This document shows positions 35,469-45,200 of a stretch of 64,000 bases of DNA, in pieces. Numbering within the stretch: the stretch's first letter is position 1; each line of letters starts with the position of its first letter. The position numbers and the translations under genes are program-made. This DNA is from Tenacibaculum agarivorans (GTDB lineage: Bacteria > Bacteroidota > Bacteroidia > Flavobacteriales > Flavobacteriaceae), in the NCBI RefSeq assembly GCF_001936575.1, contig NZ_MSMP01000002.1:228241-292240 (forward strand), in the 5' to 3' direction. The notes beneath the pieces were generated by a model. It saw only the letters and a program-made list of their open reading frames with translations, had not been told where the DNA came from and searched no databases.

Positions 35469-38400
35469 ATGATAGAAAATAAGAAGTTTCTATGTCTTAT
35501 CTTCTTTCTTGCATGTAACATAATAATCGCGCAAATCACTTCTGTAGATGGTTTTGTGGGAATCATTTTTGATACAGGTGTTGCAAGTAAAGAAATTAAA
35601 GATCCTTTTTCACTTTATGGTTTAGATTTTACATCTACAGATATGAAATTGGATTACGATGCTACTAAAGATGAATTTACCATTTATGGTACAGGAAAAG
35701 TAACAATAGCAGGTGATGAAGTTCCAATTTCATTAGGAGACTCTAGTAGTTCTGGAATTAGTATTACGGCAAGTAAAGTAGATAAAGCGAATCTTACGTT
35801 AACAAAAACTTTCAGTTTAAAAGGACTTTCAATTACTCCAAATGGATTAACTTTTACATTAGGTAATATCGATAATATCTTTAAAATCTATGGTGATAGT
35901 ACCGTGTCTTTTAATGGAAATGATATTGAAACAACATTAGGAGATGCAGATAATCCTGGAATAGAAGTAAACAATGGTAATTTAGTTAAAATTAACTTTG
36001 GAGTTTCAAAAGACTTTACAGTTAGTGGAATTAAATTTGGAGCATCAGGTTTAGGCTTTGAATATGATTTTGGAAATGATTTATATAAACTTTTCGGATC
36101 TACATTTATAGCATTTCAATCAGAACAGATTGATATTAGTTTGGGAACCACAACTGATCCAGGAATAGAAATCAAGAACGGGAATCTAGAAAAAATATTA
36201 GCAGGAATTACTGGAGAGTTTGATTTGAAAGCGTTAACATTCACTCCAGATGTATTAAGTTTTGGTTGGGATAAAGCCACGGATACATTTATGATGTACG
36301 GAGGAGCTTCAGTAGAAGTTGCCTCAGAAAATGTTAGCTTAGCACTAGGAGATCAAGATAATCCAGGAATAGAAATTAAAAATGGGAATCTAGAAAAAAT
36401 CTTAGCAGGCATAACAGGAGAGTTTGATTTGAAAGCATTGACATTCACTCCAGGTGCATTAAGTTTTGGCTGGGATAAAGTCACGGATACATTCATGATA
36501 TACGGAGGAGCATCAGTAGAAGTTGCCTCAGAAGAGGTTGATTTAGCATTAGGTGATGCAGATAATCCAGGAATAGAAATCAAGAATGGAAATCTAGAAA
36601 AAATCTTAGCAGGAATTACTGGAGAGTTTGATTTGAAAGCGTTAACATTCACTCCAGATGTATTAAGTTTTGGTTGGGATAAAGCCACGGATACATTTAT
36701 GATGTATGGAGGAGCGTCAGTAGAAGTTACCTCAGAAGAAGTAGACTTAACTTTAGGTGATGCAGATAATCCAGGAATAGAAATCAAGAACGGAAATCTA
36801 GAAAAAATTCTAGCAGGTATTACCGGAGAATTTGATTTAAAAGCGTTGACATTTACGCCAGATGCATTAAGTTTTGGCTGGGACAAAGCCACCGATACAT
36901 TCATGATGTATGGAGGAGCTTCAGTAGAAGTTGCCTCAGAAAATGTTGACTTAGCACTAGGAGATCAAGATAATCCAGGAATAGAAATCAAGAATGGAAA
37001 TCTAGAAAAAATCTTAGCAGGCATTACTGGTGAGTTTGATTTGAAAGCGTTGACATTCACCCCAGATGCTTTAAGCTTTGGCTGGGACAAAGCCACTGAT
37101 AGATTCATGATGTATGGAGGAGCTTCAGTAGAAGTTGCCTCAGAAAATGTTGACTTAGTACTAGGGGATCAAGACAATCCAGGAATCGAAATCAAGAACG
37201 GGAATCTAGAAAAAATCTTAGCAGGCATTACAGGTGAGTTTGATTTAAAAGCGTTGACATTTACGCCAGATGCTTTAAGCTTTGGATGGGATAAAGCCAC
37301 GGATACATTTATGATGTATGGAGGAGCTTCAGTAGAAGTTGCCTCAGAAGAGGTTGATTTGGCATTAGGAGATCAAGATAATCCAGGAATAGAAATCAAG
37401 AATGGAAATCTAGAAAAAATCTTAGCAGGTATTACTGGTGAATTTGATTTAAAAGCGTTGACATTCACTCCAGATGCCTTAAGTTTTGGATGGGACAAAG
37501 CCACTGATACATTTATGATGTATGGAGGAGCTTCAGTAGAAGTTGCCTCAGAAGAGGTTGATTTAGCATTAGGAGATCAAGACAATCCAGGTATAGAAAT
37601 TAAAAATGGGAATCTAGAAAAAATCTTAGCAGGCATTACTGGTGAGTTTGATTTGAAAGCCTTAACGTTTGCACCAGATGCACTAACTTTTGGTTGGGAT
37701 AAAGCTACCGATACATTTATGATGTATGGTGGAGCTTCTACCACGTTAGCATCAGAAACTGTAAAATTTTCTTTTGGAGATGAAGATAATCCGGGAGTAG
37801 AAGTTAAAAATGGAAATTTACAAAAGATAGGATTAGGGATTACAGCTGACTTTAAAATTTCAAGCATGAAATTCTCTCCTAACGATTTATCTTTTGCATA
37901 TGATTTTTCTGGAAATCAGTTTTCCATGTACGGTAGCGGAACTTTTACGGTAGGTTCTGAATCTATAGAGTTCGGAATGGGAACTATAGATCGACCTGGT
38001 ACTGTAGTTAAAAATGGAAATTTACAGAGTATTAATTTATCCGTAACTAAAGAGTTCACCTTAAATGCATTAACAATTAATCCAAATCCATTAGGAGTGC
38101 AATGGGATAAAAACACCAAAGAATTCGGATTATTTGGAGAAATGAAGTTAGCCATTTCTAATCAAACCTTAAATGCTTCTATTGGAGATGAAACAGCTCC
38201 GGGAATTGTAGTAAGAAATGGAAATTTAAAAAGTTTTAATGCAACTATAAACTCCGATTTTAATATGGGAGGGTTAGAAGTTAAAGCAGATGATGTAAAT
38301 GTTGAGTACAGTGATAGTAAATACTATTTTACAGGTAAAGTTACTGTAGGTCAACTATGGTCTGCTTCTGTAGATTTGGGTAACGACGGTGGTAAAGGCT

Positions 38401-40436
38401 TAGAAATTGATGTTTCAGGAAAGAAAAACAGTTTTAAAATAAATGATTTTGTTATAGAGTTACAGCAGATCCCTTTAGGAGCGGTAAGCTTACAAGGGTT
38501 AAAAGTTGGTTTTGCTAATGGAACAATTCAACAAGCGGCAGCTATGGTATCATTTCCTCCAGGATATGAAGTTGGTGCTGATTTAGAGTTTAAAAATAAC
38601 CCTGCAAAGTTAGATAACATTAAAATTTCTTTTGAAGCAAATTCTTTTGATACCGCAATTCCAGTAGGAAATACTGGAATTTATATTGTGTACATGGATG
38701 GTTCTATGAATAACTTAGCTAAGCCTAATACTAGAGTAACACTAAAAGATCCTTTAGGAAATAATAGAACTACTAGTGGAATTTATTTTCAAGGTACAGT
38801 AGCTTTTGTATTTGGAGGACCTGCAAGTATAGGAGGTAGAGATGCAGCTTTTTTATACAATAGAAATACAGTATATGTAACCAAAGATTTTGCTGTTCTT
38901 TCGGCAGATTTGTTATTAGGTGCGTATCGAGCAGGGAATAACGATTGGAAATCTCAGTTAGGTAAAGGAAGCATTGTAATGGACTTAAATTGGGGAAATT
39001 ATTACTCAATTAATGCATCAATGAAAATACCAAGTGATCCTTTAGTAGATTTTAAATTAGCATCTAAATTGGCTCAGAATGGATCATTGGGTGCTAAAAT
39101 GGATGTGAAGTTCTTTGTTCCTAAAAAAATACCAATCATTGGAGGTAAAAAAATAGGAAAAGCATCAGGAGCGTTATTGTACAATCCCAATGATATGAAT
39201 TCTAGTTTCGCGGGCGCTTGGGTATCTTACAGGAACTTAAAAGGGAAAAAAAGAAATGCTGGTGCCAAATATAATTTTGGTAAAAAGAAGGTGGATTTAA
39301 TGGGAAATAAAGGAGTGAATAATTTAAAGGATAAAATCAATGATTTCTTAACATCTAAAGCTCCTCCTGGAAATCAATTTTTAGTTAAAACAGAAAAGAA
39401 AGTACAGTCAAAGTTCATTAATTCAGAATGGGAACAAAAAGTCTATAGTTTTGATTTATTAGAACGCAACGCAACTTCTATGCTGTTTGAAGCTGATTTT
39501 GATAAAAAAGTAGACGAAGTATATGTCTCTGTAATAGGTCCTGAAGGATTTTATGATGTTCATGAAGTGACAGTTAAAGATATGGGAGAGGAAGAGTTAC
39601 CAGAGATAACCGTAGGAAAAGAAAAAACAAAATATGAAAATACAGACAAAATTATTGTGGATGTAATTAATCATCAACCTGAAGAAGAGGAAGAAGATTA
39701 TAATGTTTCATTATTAGTCCCTGGTCATTATGATTTAATGATTGCGTATAAAAAATCAAATAATGTGCAGTCAATAGATTTAAAACATCAATATAATATA
39801 CCAAACCACTCCGGAACAATAGAAGTAGAAGAGAATAGTCAAGGTATTTATACTATTGATATGACGTATTGGGCGCACAATCCTGAAAATGCAAAAATAA
39901 GTGTGTATTGGAATGATCAAGATAATTATAATGGATATCAAATAGGAACTGTAGGTTTTGGAGAAGTTGATGAAGATGGTTTTGGAGCAGTAACATTAGA
40001 ATTTTCTGCTCAAGAAGTAATTGATGAACAAGAACTACATTTCTATTTTGTGATAGATGATGGAGATGGAGTACCAGTATATTCAGAAATTACAGAAGCG
40101 ATTATACATGAATCTCATGTTGATGGAGTGGTAAATGTATTGAATCATAACGATGAAGATGGTGTTCATGAAGGGTTTTTACTCTATATAGATGAAAATA
40201 AAGATGGAATGTATACCACTGCATGTCTATCTGAAGATGATACTTTTGAAAAATCAATTGTATCAGATGAAGATGGAGAATTTCATTTTCACAATTTAGA
40301 AATAGGGAAAGAGTATACCATTGGATTGGTAGTGCCATTCGGTTTTGAATTAGTAAAAGGTGAAACCAAATCTAAAACTTTTATTTATCAAGGAGACACC
40401 ATAAATCTTGAGTTTAATTTAAATGAAATTAAGTAG
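35469..40436 (+). CDS. Giant exported repeat protein (68-residue repeats), function unknown
   Basis: A 1655-residue protein with a signal sequence (FLCLIFFLACNIIIAQ). Residues about 30-930 consist of 68-residue units of the form NPGIEIKNGNLEKILAGITG plus ALTFTPDALSFGWDKATDTF and a MMYGGASVEVAS end. Eight are nearly identical (about 231-775), with diverged units on both sides. The middle (930-1360) is beta-rich and unassigned. Further on come a probable Ig-like region with acidic runs (PEEEEEDY) and a closing SdrD-B-like domain at about 1550-1655 (GFLLYIDENKDGMYT). I see no type IX sorting domain at the C terminus, unlike its neighbours. The FG-GAP protein gene follows with no gap, suggesting a secreted pair. 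The family is unknown to me. Confidence 0.8.
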   Translation: MIENKKFLCLIFFLACNIIIAQITSVDGFVGIIFDTGVASKEIKDPFSLYGLDFTSTDMKLDYDATKDEFTIYGTGKVTIAGDEVPISLGDSSSSGISITASKVDKANLTLTKTFSLKGLSITPNGLTFTLGNIDNIFKIYGDSTVSFNGNDIETTLGDADNPGIEVNNGNLVKINFGVSKDFTVSGIKFGASGLGFEYDFGNDLYKLFGSTFIAFQSEQIDISLGTTTDPGIEIKNGNLEKILAGITGEFDLKALTFTPDVLSFGWDKATDTFMMYGGASVEVASENVSLALGDQDNPGIEIKNGNLEKILAGITGEFDLKALTFTPGALSFGWDKVTDTFMIYGGASVEVASEEVDLALGDADNPGIEIKNGNLEKILAGITGEFDLKALTFTPDVLSFGWDKATDTFMMYGGASVEVTSEEVDLTLGDADNPGIEIKNGNLEKILAGITGEFDLKALTFTPDALSFGWDKATDTFMMYGGASVEVASENVDLALGDQDNPGIEIKNGNLEKILAGITGEFDLKALTFTPDALSFGWDKATDRFMMYGGASVEVASENVDLVLGDQDNPGIEIKNGNLEKILAGITGEFDLKALTFTPDALSFGWDKATDTFMMYGGASVEVASEEVDLALGDQDNPGIEIKNGNLEKILAGITGEFDLKALTFTPDALSFGWDKATDTFMMYGGASVEVASEEVDLALGDQDNPGIEIKNGNLEKILAGITGEFDLKALTFAPDALTFGWDKATDTFMMYGGASTTLASETVKFSFGDEDNPGVEVKNGNLQKIGLGITADFKISSMKFSPNDLSFAYDFSGNQFSMYGSGTFTVGSESIEFGMGTIDRPGTVVKNGNLQSINLSVTKEFTLNALTINPNPLGVQWDKNTKEFGLFGEMKLAISNQTLNASIGDETAPGIVVRNGNLKSFNATINSDFNMGGLEVKADDVNVEYSDSKYYFTGKVTVGQLWSASVDLGNDGGKGLEIDVSGKKNSFKINDFVIELQQIPLGAVSLQGLKVGFANGTIQQAAAMVSFPPGYEVGADLEFKNNPAKLDNIKISFEANSFDTAIPVGNTGIYIVYMDGSMNNLAKPNTRVTLKDPLGNNRTTSGIYFQGTVAFVFGGPASIGGRDAAFLYNRNTVYVTKDFAVLSADLLLGAYRAGNNDWKSQLGKGSIVMDLNWGNYYSINASMKIPSDPLVDFKLASKLAQNGSLGAKMDVKFFVPKKIPIIGGKKIGKASGALLYNPNDMNSSFAGAWVSYRNLKGKKRNAGAKYNFGKKKVDLMGNKGVNNLKDKINDFLTSKAPPGNQFLVKTEKKVQSKFINSEWEQKVYSFDLLERNATSMLFEADFDKKVDEVYVSVIGPEGFYDVHEVTVKDMGEEELPEITVGKEKTKYENTDKIIVDVINHQPEEEEEDYNVSLLVPGHYDLMIAYKKSNNVQSIDLKHQYNIPNHSGTIEVEENSQGIYTIDMTYWAHNPENAKISVYWNDQDNYNGYQIGTVGFGEVDEDGFGAVTLEFSAQEVIDEQELHFYFVIDDGDGVPVYSEITEAIIHESHVDGVVNVLNHNDEDGVHEGFLLYIDENKDGMYTTACLSEDDTFEKSIVSDEDGEFHFHNLEIGKEYTIGLVVPFGFELVKGETKSKTFIYQGDTINLEFNLNEIK
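36161..37792 (+). repeat. Eight near-identical 204-bp coding repeats
   Basis: The string AGGAATAGAAATCAAGAA (or a one- to three-base variant) recurs at 36161, 36365, 36569, 36773, 36977, 37181, 37385 and 37589, exactly 204 bases apart. Weaker copies continue the same phase before (about 35957) and after (37793). Short blocks such as GTTGACTTAGCACTAGGAGA are shared by non-adjacent units, a sign of recombination between copies. Confidence 0.95.
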
Positions 40437-41960
40437 ATGAGAATAATTTTTACAAGTTTGTTATTTTTCTGTTCGTTTATATTAAACGCGCAGAATCTAT
40501 CTGGAATAGAACGCGATGACGCCATTGAAAATGAGCATTATGGATGGAATGTTGAAACCAGTAATAGTTTTATTGTTGTAGGTTCTCCTAACACTAAAAA
40601 TTCAGATTTAGAGGATGCAGGGGCGATACATATTTATCAAAAGTTAAACGAAAGATGGCAGCGTTTTCAAGATATTAAAAGTCCTAATCCTAGTGTATTC
40701 GAAAATTTTGGATATACCATAGCAATTTATGGTGATTATTTAGCAGTAAGTGCTATTGGATCTTTTAAATATGGGCCTTTTACAGGAGCTGTTTACTTAT
40801 ATAAAAATTCAGGAGTTACATGGGATTTAGACAAAATATTTTATCCAGAAACGCAAGTGCCAAATCAATGGTATGGATATAGTTTGGCCATGAATGAAGA
40901 TTATTTAGTAGTAGGTGCTATTAATGCTAATGGCGTGAATGCGGAATCAGGGGAAGTTTTTGTGTATAAAGATTATACTAAAGAAAGTAATGTAGAAGTG
41001 AGTACATTGGCAACAGCTACACAAAGTAAGAATGATAAGTTTGGGTATGATGTAGCAATTAGTAGTAATAATAAAATTTTGGTTGGAGCTCCTTATGTTG
41101 ATGGCCATTATGAAAACTGCGGAACAGCTTATTTATACACGCTTAATGAAGAAAATAAATGGAATGTAGACCAAACTTTTAAACCACAATCTGGTGGAAT
41201 AAGTGATTTGTTTGGTACATCCGTAGACCTTCATGATAGTAACCTAGTTATTGGAGCCATGCTAGGAGACGGAAATGAAAAAAACTCAGGAATTGTATAT
41301 GGATACAATTATAACAATACTTCTAAAGCATATGAGTTTACACAAAAAATAGAAGCTGCTGAGGGTGAACTTAACGATTATTTTGGAATAAGTTTAAAAT
41401 TATATCAAGATGTTCTATTAGTTGGAGCTCCTAGGAGTAAAACAGAAAACAATTCACATGCAGGGAAGGCGTATGTATTTAAGAAAGAAGGTGGAACATG
41501 GCTAGAATCTAAAGTACTAAAAGAACCTACGAGTAAAGAAGATAATCATTTTGGATCAGACGTTGCACTTGCTCAAGGCCATATTGTAATTTCATCAAGA
41601 TTAAATGATGATTTGGCAACTGATGCAGGAGAAGTATATGTTTCTGAGTTTGATGAAACTTTACCGATTGATTTGGAATCGATTACTGGAAGCAGTGTGA
41701 AAAGTTTTCCTATTCCATCCGATACTCAAGTAAGTGTTACTTATAAGTTATTTAAGAGTACACAAGTGTCTTTAACTATAGTTGATGTAAATGGAAAAGA
41801 AGTTAAAACCATTTTAAGAGATACCGCTCAACAGCCTGGAGATTATAATATAACATGGGATTTAACTACGAATACTGGCGTTAGAGCTTCTAGTGGTCTA
41901 TACGTTTACAAATTAATGTTCAATGGAAACACTTTTTCAGGTAAGCTATTAGTGCATTAG
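40437..41960 (+). CDS. FG-GAP beta-propeller protein with type IX-like sorting domain
   Basis: A 507-residue exported protein (signal MRIIFTSLLFFCSFILNAQ). Residues about 20-410 are integrin-alpha-like FG-GAP repeats, each with an NxxFGxxL-like turn and a VGAP strand (HYGWNVETSNSFIVVGSPNT; KFGYDVAISSNNKILVGAPY; YFGISLKLYQDVLLVGAPRS). Residues about 425-507 form a C-terminal sorting domain of the type A/FlgD-Ig kind (VTYKLFKSTQVSLTIVDVNG to SGLYVYKLMFNGNTFSGKLL). The ATG directly follows the TAG of the giant repeat protein, so they are co-translated. A joint adhesive or surface layer role is likely but unproven. Confidence 0.87.
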   Translation: MRIIFTSLLFFCSFILNAQNLSGIERDDAIENEHYGWNVETSNSFIVVGSPNTKNSDLEDAGAIHIYQKLNERWQRFQDIKSPNPSVFENFGYTIAIYGDYLAVSAIGSFKYGPFTGAVYLYKNSGVTWDLDKIFYPETQVPNQWYGYSLAMNEDYLVVGAINANGVNAESGEVFVYKDYTKESNVEVSTLATATQSKNDKFGYDVAISSNNKILVGAPYVDGHYENCGTAYLYTLNEENKWNVDQTFKPQSGGISDLFGTSVDLHDSNLVIGAMLGDGNEKNSGIVYGYNYNNTSKAYEFTQKIEAAEGELNDYFGISLKLYQDVLLVGAPRSKTENNSHAGKAYVFKKEGGTWLESKVLKEPTSKEDNHFGSDVALAQGHIVISSRLNDDLATDAGEVYVSEFDETLPIDLESITGSSVKSFPIPSDTQVSVTYKLFKSTQVSLTIVDVNGKEVKTILRDTAQQPGDYNITWDLTTNTGVRASSGLYVYKLMFNGNTFSGKLLVH

Positions 41961-42016
41961 AAATAAGTTTTAGTTAAAAAATAGCATACAAAATACTGTA
42001 CATCCATATTATCAAA

Positions 42017-42047
42017 AACCTCTTTAGTTAGATTTTCTAAGGAGGTT
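42017..42047 (+). terminator. Probable terminator after the FG-GAP gene
   Basis: AACCTCTTTAG pairs with CTAAGGAGGTT (10 of 11 positions) around a nine-base loop. The downstream tract TATTTATAT is only moderately U-rich, so a stop of transcription is likely but not certain. Confidence 0.6.
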
Positions 42048-42068
42048 TATTTATATAAAAAAGCTATT

Positions 42069-42260
42069 TAATCCGTTGTGTATTTGGAACAAAATTCTGT
42101 CAATTCGAGTGATTTTTTAGAATGAAATGAAGAAAAATTGTATCGAGAATAAGAATTTTAACTTCGAAATAGTTCTCGATATATTGCTAATTACCTAATC
42201 TCAAAAGCACTCGAACTGACAATTTAGGACCGTTTAAATTACTAAATGTACAACGGGTTA
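42069..42260. repeat. Nested palindromic intergenic element, copy C
   Basis: Outer arms AATCCGTTGTGTATTTGG (42070) and AAATGTACAACGGGTT (ends 42259) enclose TGTCAATTCGAGTG (42098) with CACTCGAACTGACA (42208) and TATCGAGAA (42141) with TTCTCGATA (ends 42181). The inner arms equal those of copies A and B, and the outer arms equal those of copy D. It lies between convergent genes. Confidence 0.8.
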
Positions 42261-42277
42261 TTTAATTCAACATGAAG

Positions 42278-45200
42278 TTACTTCACTATTTTTACCACTT
42301 TGTTAACAGATTTATTTCTAAAACGAACAAAATAAATACCTGTAGCTACATCAAGAGGTATAGAAATAGTACCGTTAGTAATCGTTACTCTATCAGAATA
42401 ATGCAATGCACCTTTAGTATCGTAAACCGTAACATTCATAGTTTTATCAGTACCACCAATATAAAAATTAACAGCATTGATAAATGGGTTTGGATAAGCA
42501 GAAGATATTTGTTCTTGCTTTTTTATTGTTGTAGTTGAAGATTTAGCTGATAAAGCTTGAGGATTAGAAATCCAAGCACCATCATACCATCCTTCACCAC
42601 AAATTTGTAAATCAGCTGTTTGATCACTTCCATTATTACTGAAAATAACATTAGCACAAGACACGCTAGGTAAAGTATAATCAAACCAACCATCTCCATC
42701 ATCATCAGTCATAGCTACACCAGGCCATGATGTAGTCATTACCCCAGGTGAAGTATTCCAGAAATATAAAGTTACGTTGTTCCAATTGGCATTGCTATTA
42801 TTAAAATGAATAACAAGATTTTCAGTGTCATCAGGATTATCATCTCCAGGACAAGCAGCTGGGCAGCTATCATACCATTGATTAGTAGATAAATCATACC
42901 AACCTGTACTATTTCTTGTTAAGTCATCTGTTTGCGCTCCATTATTGTTATCATTGAAAACAATACCTAAGTTTCCACTTTCTTTTATATTGAAGGCATA
43001 CCATTCAGAAGCTTGTTCCCTAGACATTGGTTTTCCTGGCCAATTCCAACCATCTACAGGAGTATTTGTATCTCTATTAAATACATAAATGTAAACTTCA
43101 TTCCACTGATTTGTATTTCGGAAATGAACAGTATAATCAGAATCAATAACAGGAGTTATTTCATAAACTTCTTCAATAAGATTAGAAGTACCAGTACTAT
43201 TAATAGCAATAGCTTTTAACGTAGTAGTTGCTGTAAATGTAAGATTACCAGTGTATGATGCACTTGAAGCAGTAGGAGTAGAGCCATCAGTAGTATAATA
43301 AATAACACCATTATTAGTCGCTGTTAATGTTATAGATACACTTCCTTCATATGTTCCACCACTCGTATCAACAGTTAATATGGGAGTATCTAAAATTCCT
43401 GGACAATCAGAAGGGCAGTTATCATACCATGTATTTTCCGATAATACATACCAACCCTCAGAAGTTCTAAAAGTATCATCTGATTGCTCACCTGCGCCAT
43501 TAGTAAAAACAATGCCTACTTCTACAGCCTCTTCAACAGAAGTTACAAACCATGGAGAATTTTGTTCGTTAGTCATTAATTCACCTGGCCAACTCCATCC
43601 AGGTAAAGCACTGTCGTTATTTTTATCATACAAATACACATACACATTACTCCAATTAGAGGTGTTTTTAAAATGAATATCAAAAGCATCAAGCTCTCCA
43701 AAGGTGTAATTTCTGGTAATAACTTCAGAAGCATTATCATTAGTATCATACGCAATTGCTTTTACAGTAATAGCTTCGCTTTCGCTATTTCCTAAATCAA
43801 AAACACCATTGTATAAATTACTTGTAGTATCAGGTTCAGAACCATCTAAAGTATAATAAATAGCAACCGTTGCATTTTCCGCAGTAGTTTCAGCTTCCAT
43901 GCTAATTTCAATAGTATCCAAATTATTTCCAGATTCAGGAGTAATAGATAAGGTAACTTCATCACTACTATTAAATTCCCCAACAAAAACGTGTTGAATA
44001 GGAGTTTTAAATACATTTCCTTTAGTATCAGTTGCTTCTACGTAATAATCTACCAGCACATTTGATAATCCTTTGATTTCAGCGTAACATAAATCAGCAA
44101 TATCAGTAGGTACTATAAATAAATCAATTTCAGGATCATTAGTAATATTCCCTTTAGGAAATGCTTTTCGACTCATAGATTTTGAAATCCAAGCACCTAC
44201 ACCTTGTCCACCACTATAGGTTTCATTTGCAGTATCGGATATAGGATTTTTTCCGTCATCATCTGTTCTATATTTCAATTCAATAGAAGCTAAACCACTG
44301 ATATCGTGAGCAAACGTCCATACATGAAAATCAGAAGAATTTTGTACTTCCTTATATCCGTAAATAGGTCCAAAACCCTTTCCGCCAGGATTATAAGGAA
44401 ATCGTTGAGGTATAAATACAGAAGGAGGCGTAGTATCTTCCTCTAATCTACCGTTTATTACATTCAATGCATGATCAATAGCAATATTATCAGCTACCGT
44501 TTGTTTCACTTCCATGTCTATGGCTTTCCCATAGTACATATACCCACTTGTTAATGATGGTAAAAAGAAATGCCAAGCCTTTTCTGCGCTAGAAGCACTT
44601 CCTGTAGGATTAATCACTTGTGCTGGATTTACATTGCCATCAAGATCTTCTGCAGTAATCACATAGTTTTCAGCAGCTGTAATTACTGCCCAATTTCTCG
44701 CATCTTCGGTCCATCCATTAGGATTGAATCGGTAATTACTAGCATCATATAATGGCCATAACCAATTAATGAATTGTGGATGTCCCCAATCATTAGCTGC
44801 ATTTACCCAAGAACCATCTTCTACTTTTACAATATCATTTCCAGGAACAGGGTAGGAGTTTAAAAATTGTTGAATGGTAGTAGGACTATAACCTTTAGAA
44901 GCCGCTTCATTCGCAAAACCAGGAACAGATTCTTGATAATAACTATCTCCGCCTCCCCAGGCATTATCTCCATCATGTGCTAATAAAATAATAGTAGGGT
45001 GCTCTTGTGTACTAAATGGAGTAATATGTTTATCAATTTCATCAGTTCCCATAGAGCTAAAACCATTCTGATAACTTAATAAATCAGCCATTGGCACTAC
45101 ATCTAGTTTGTATGCTTGTCCTGTTTCAGGATCTACATACTGAGCTTTATGAGCTTGATAAGTATATGGCGCAGCAAAAGTACCACCACGACCATCAATT

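Noticed and set aside
36353..36904. Minus-strand 183-codon frame in the 204-bp repeats
   Set aside because: It repeats in step with the coding repeats on the plus strand and matches no protein pattern.
42272..42538. Plus-strand 88-codon frame opposite the amylase C terminus
   Set aside because: It lies opposite the conserved sorting domain of the amylase gene and has no independent support.
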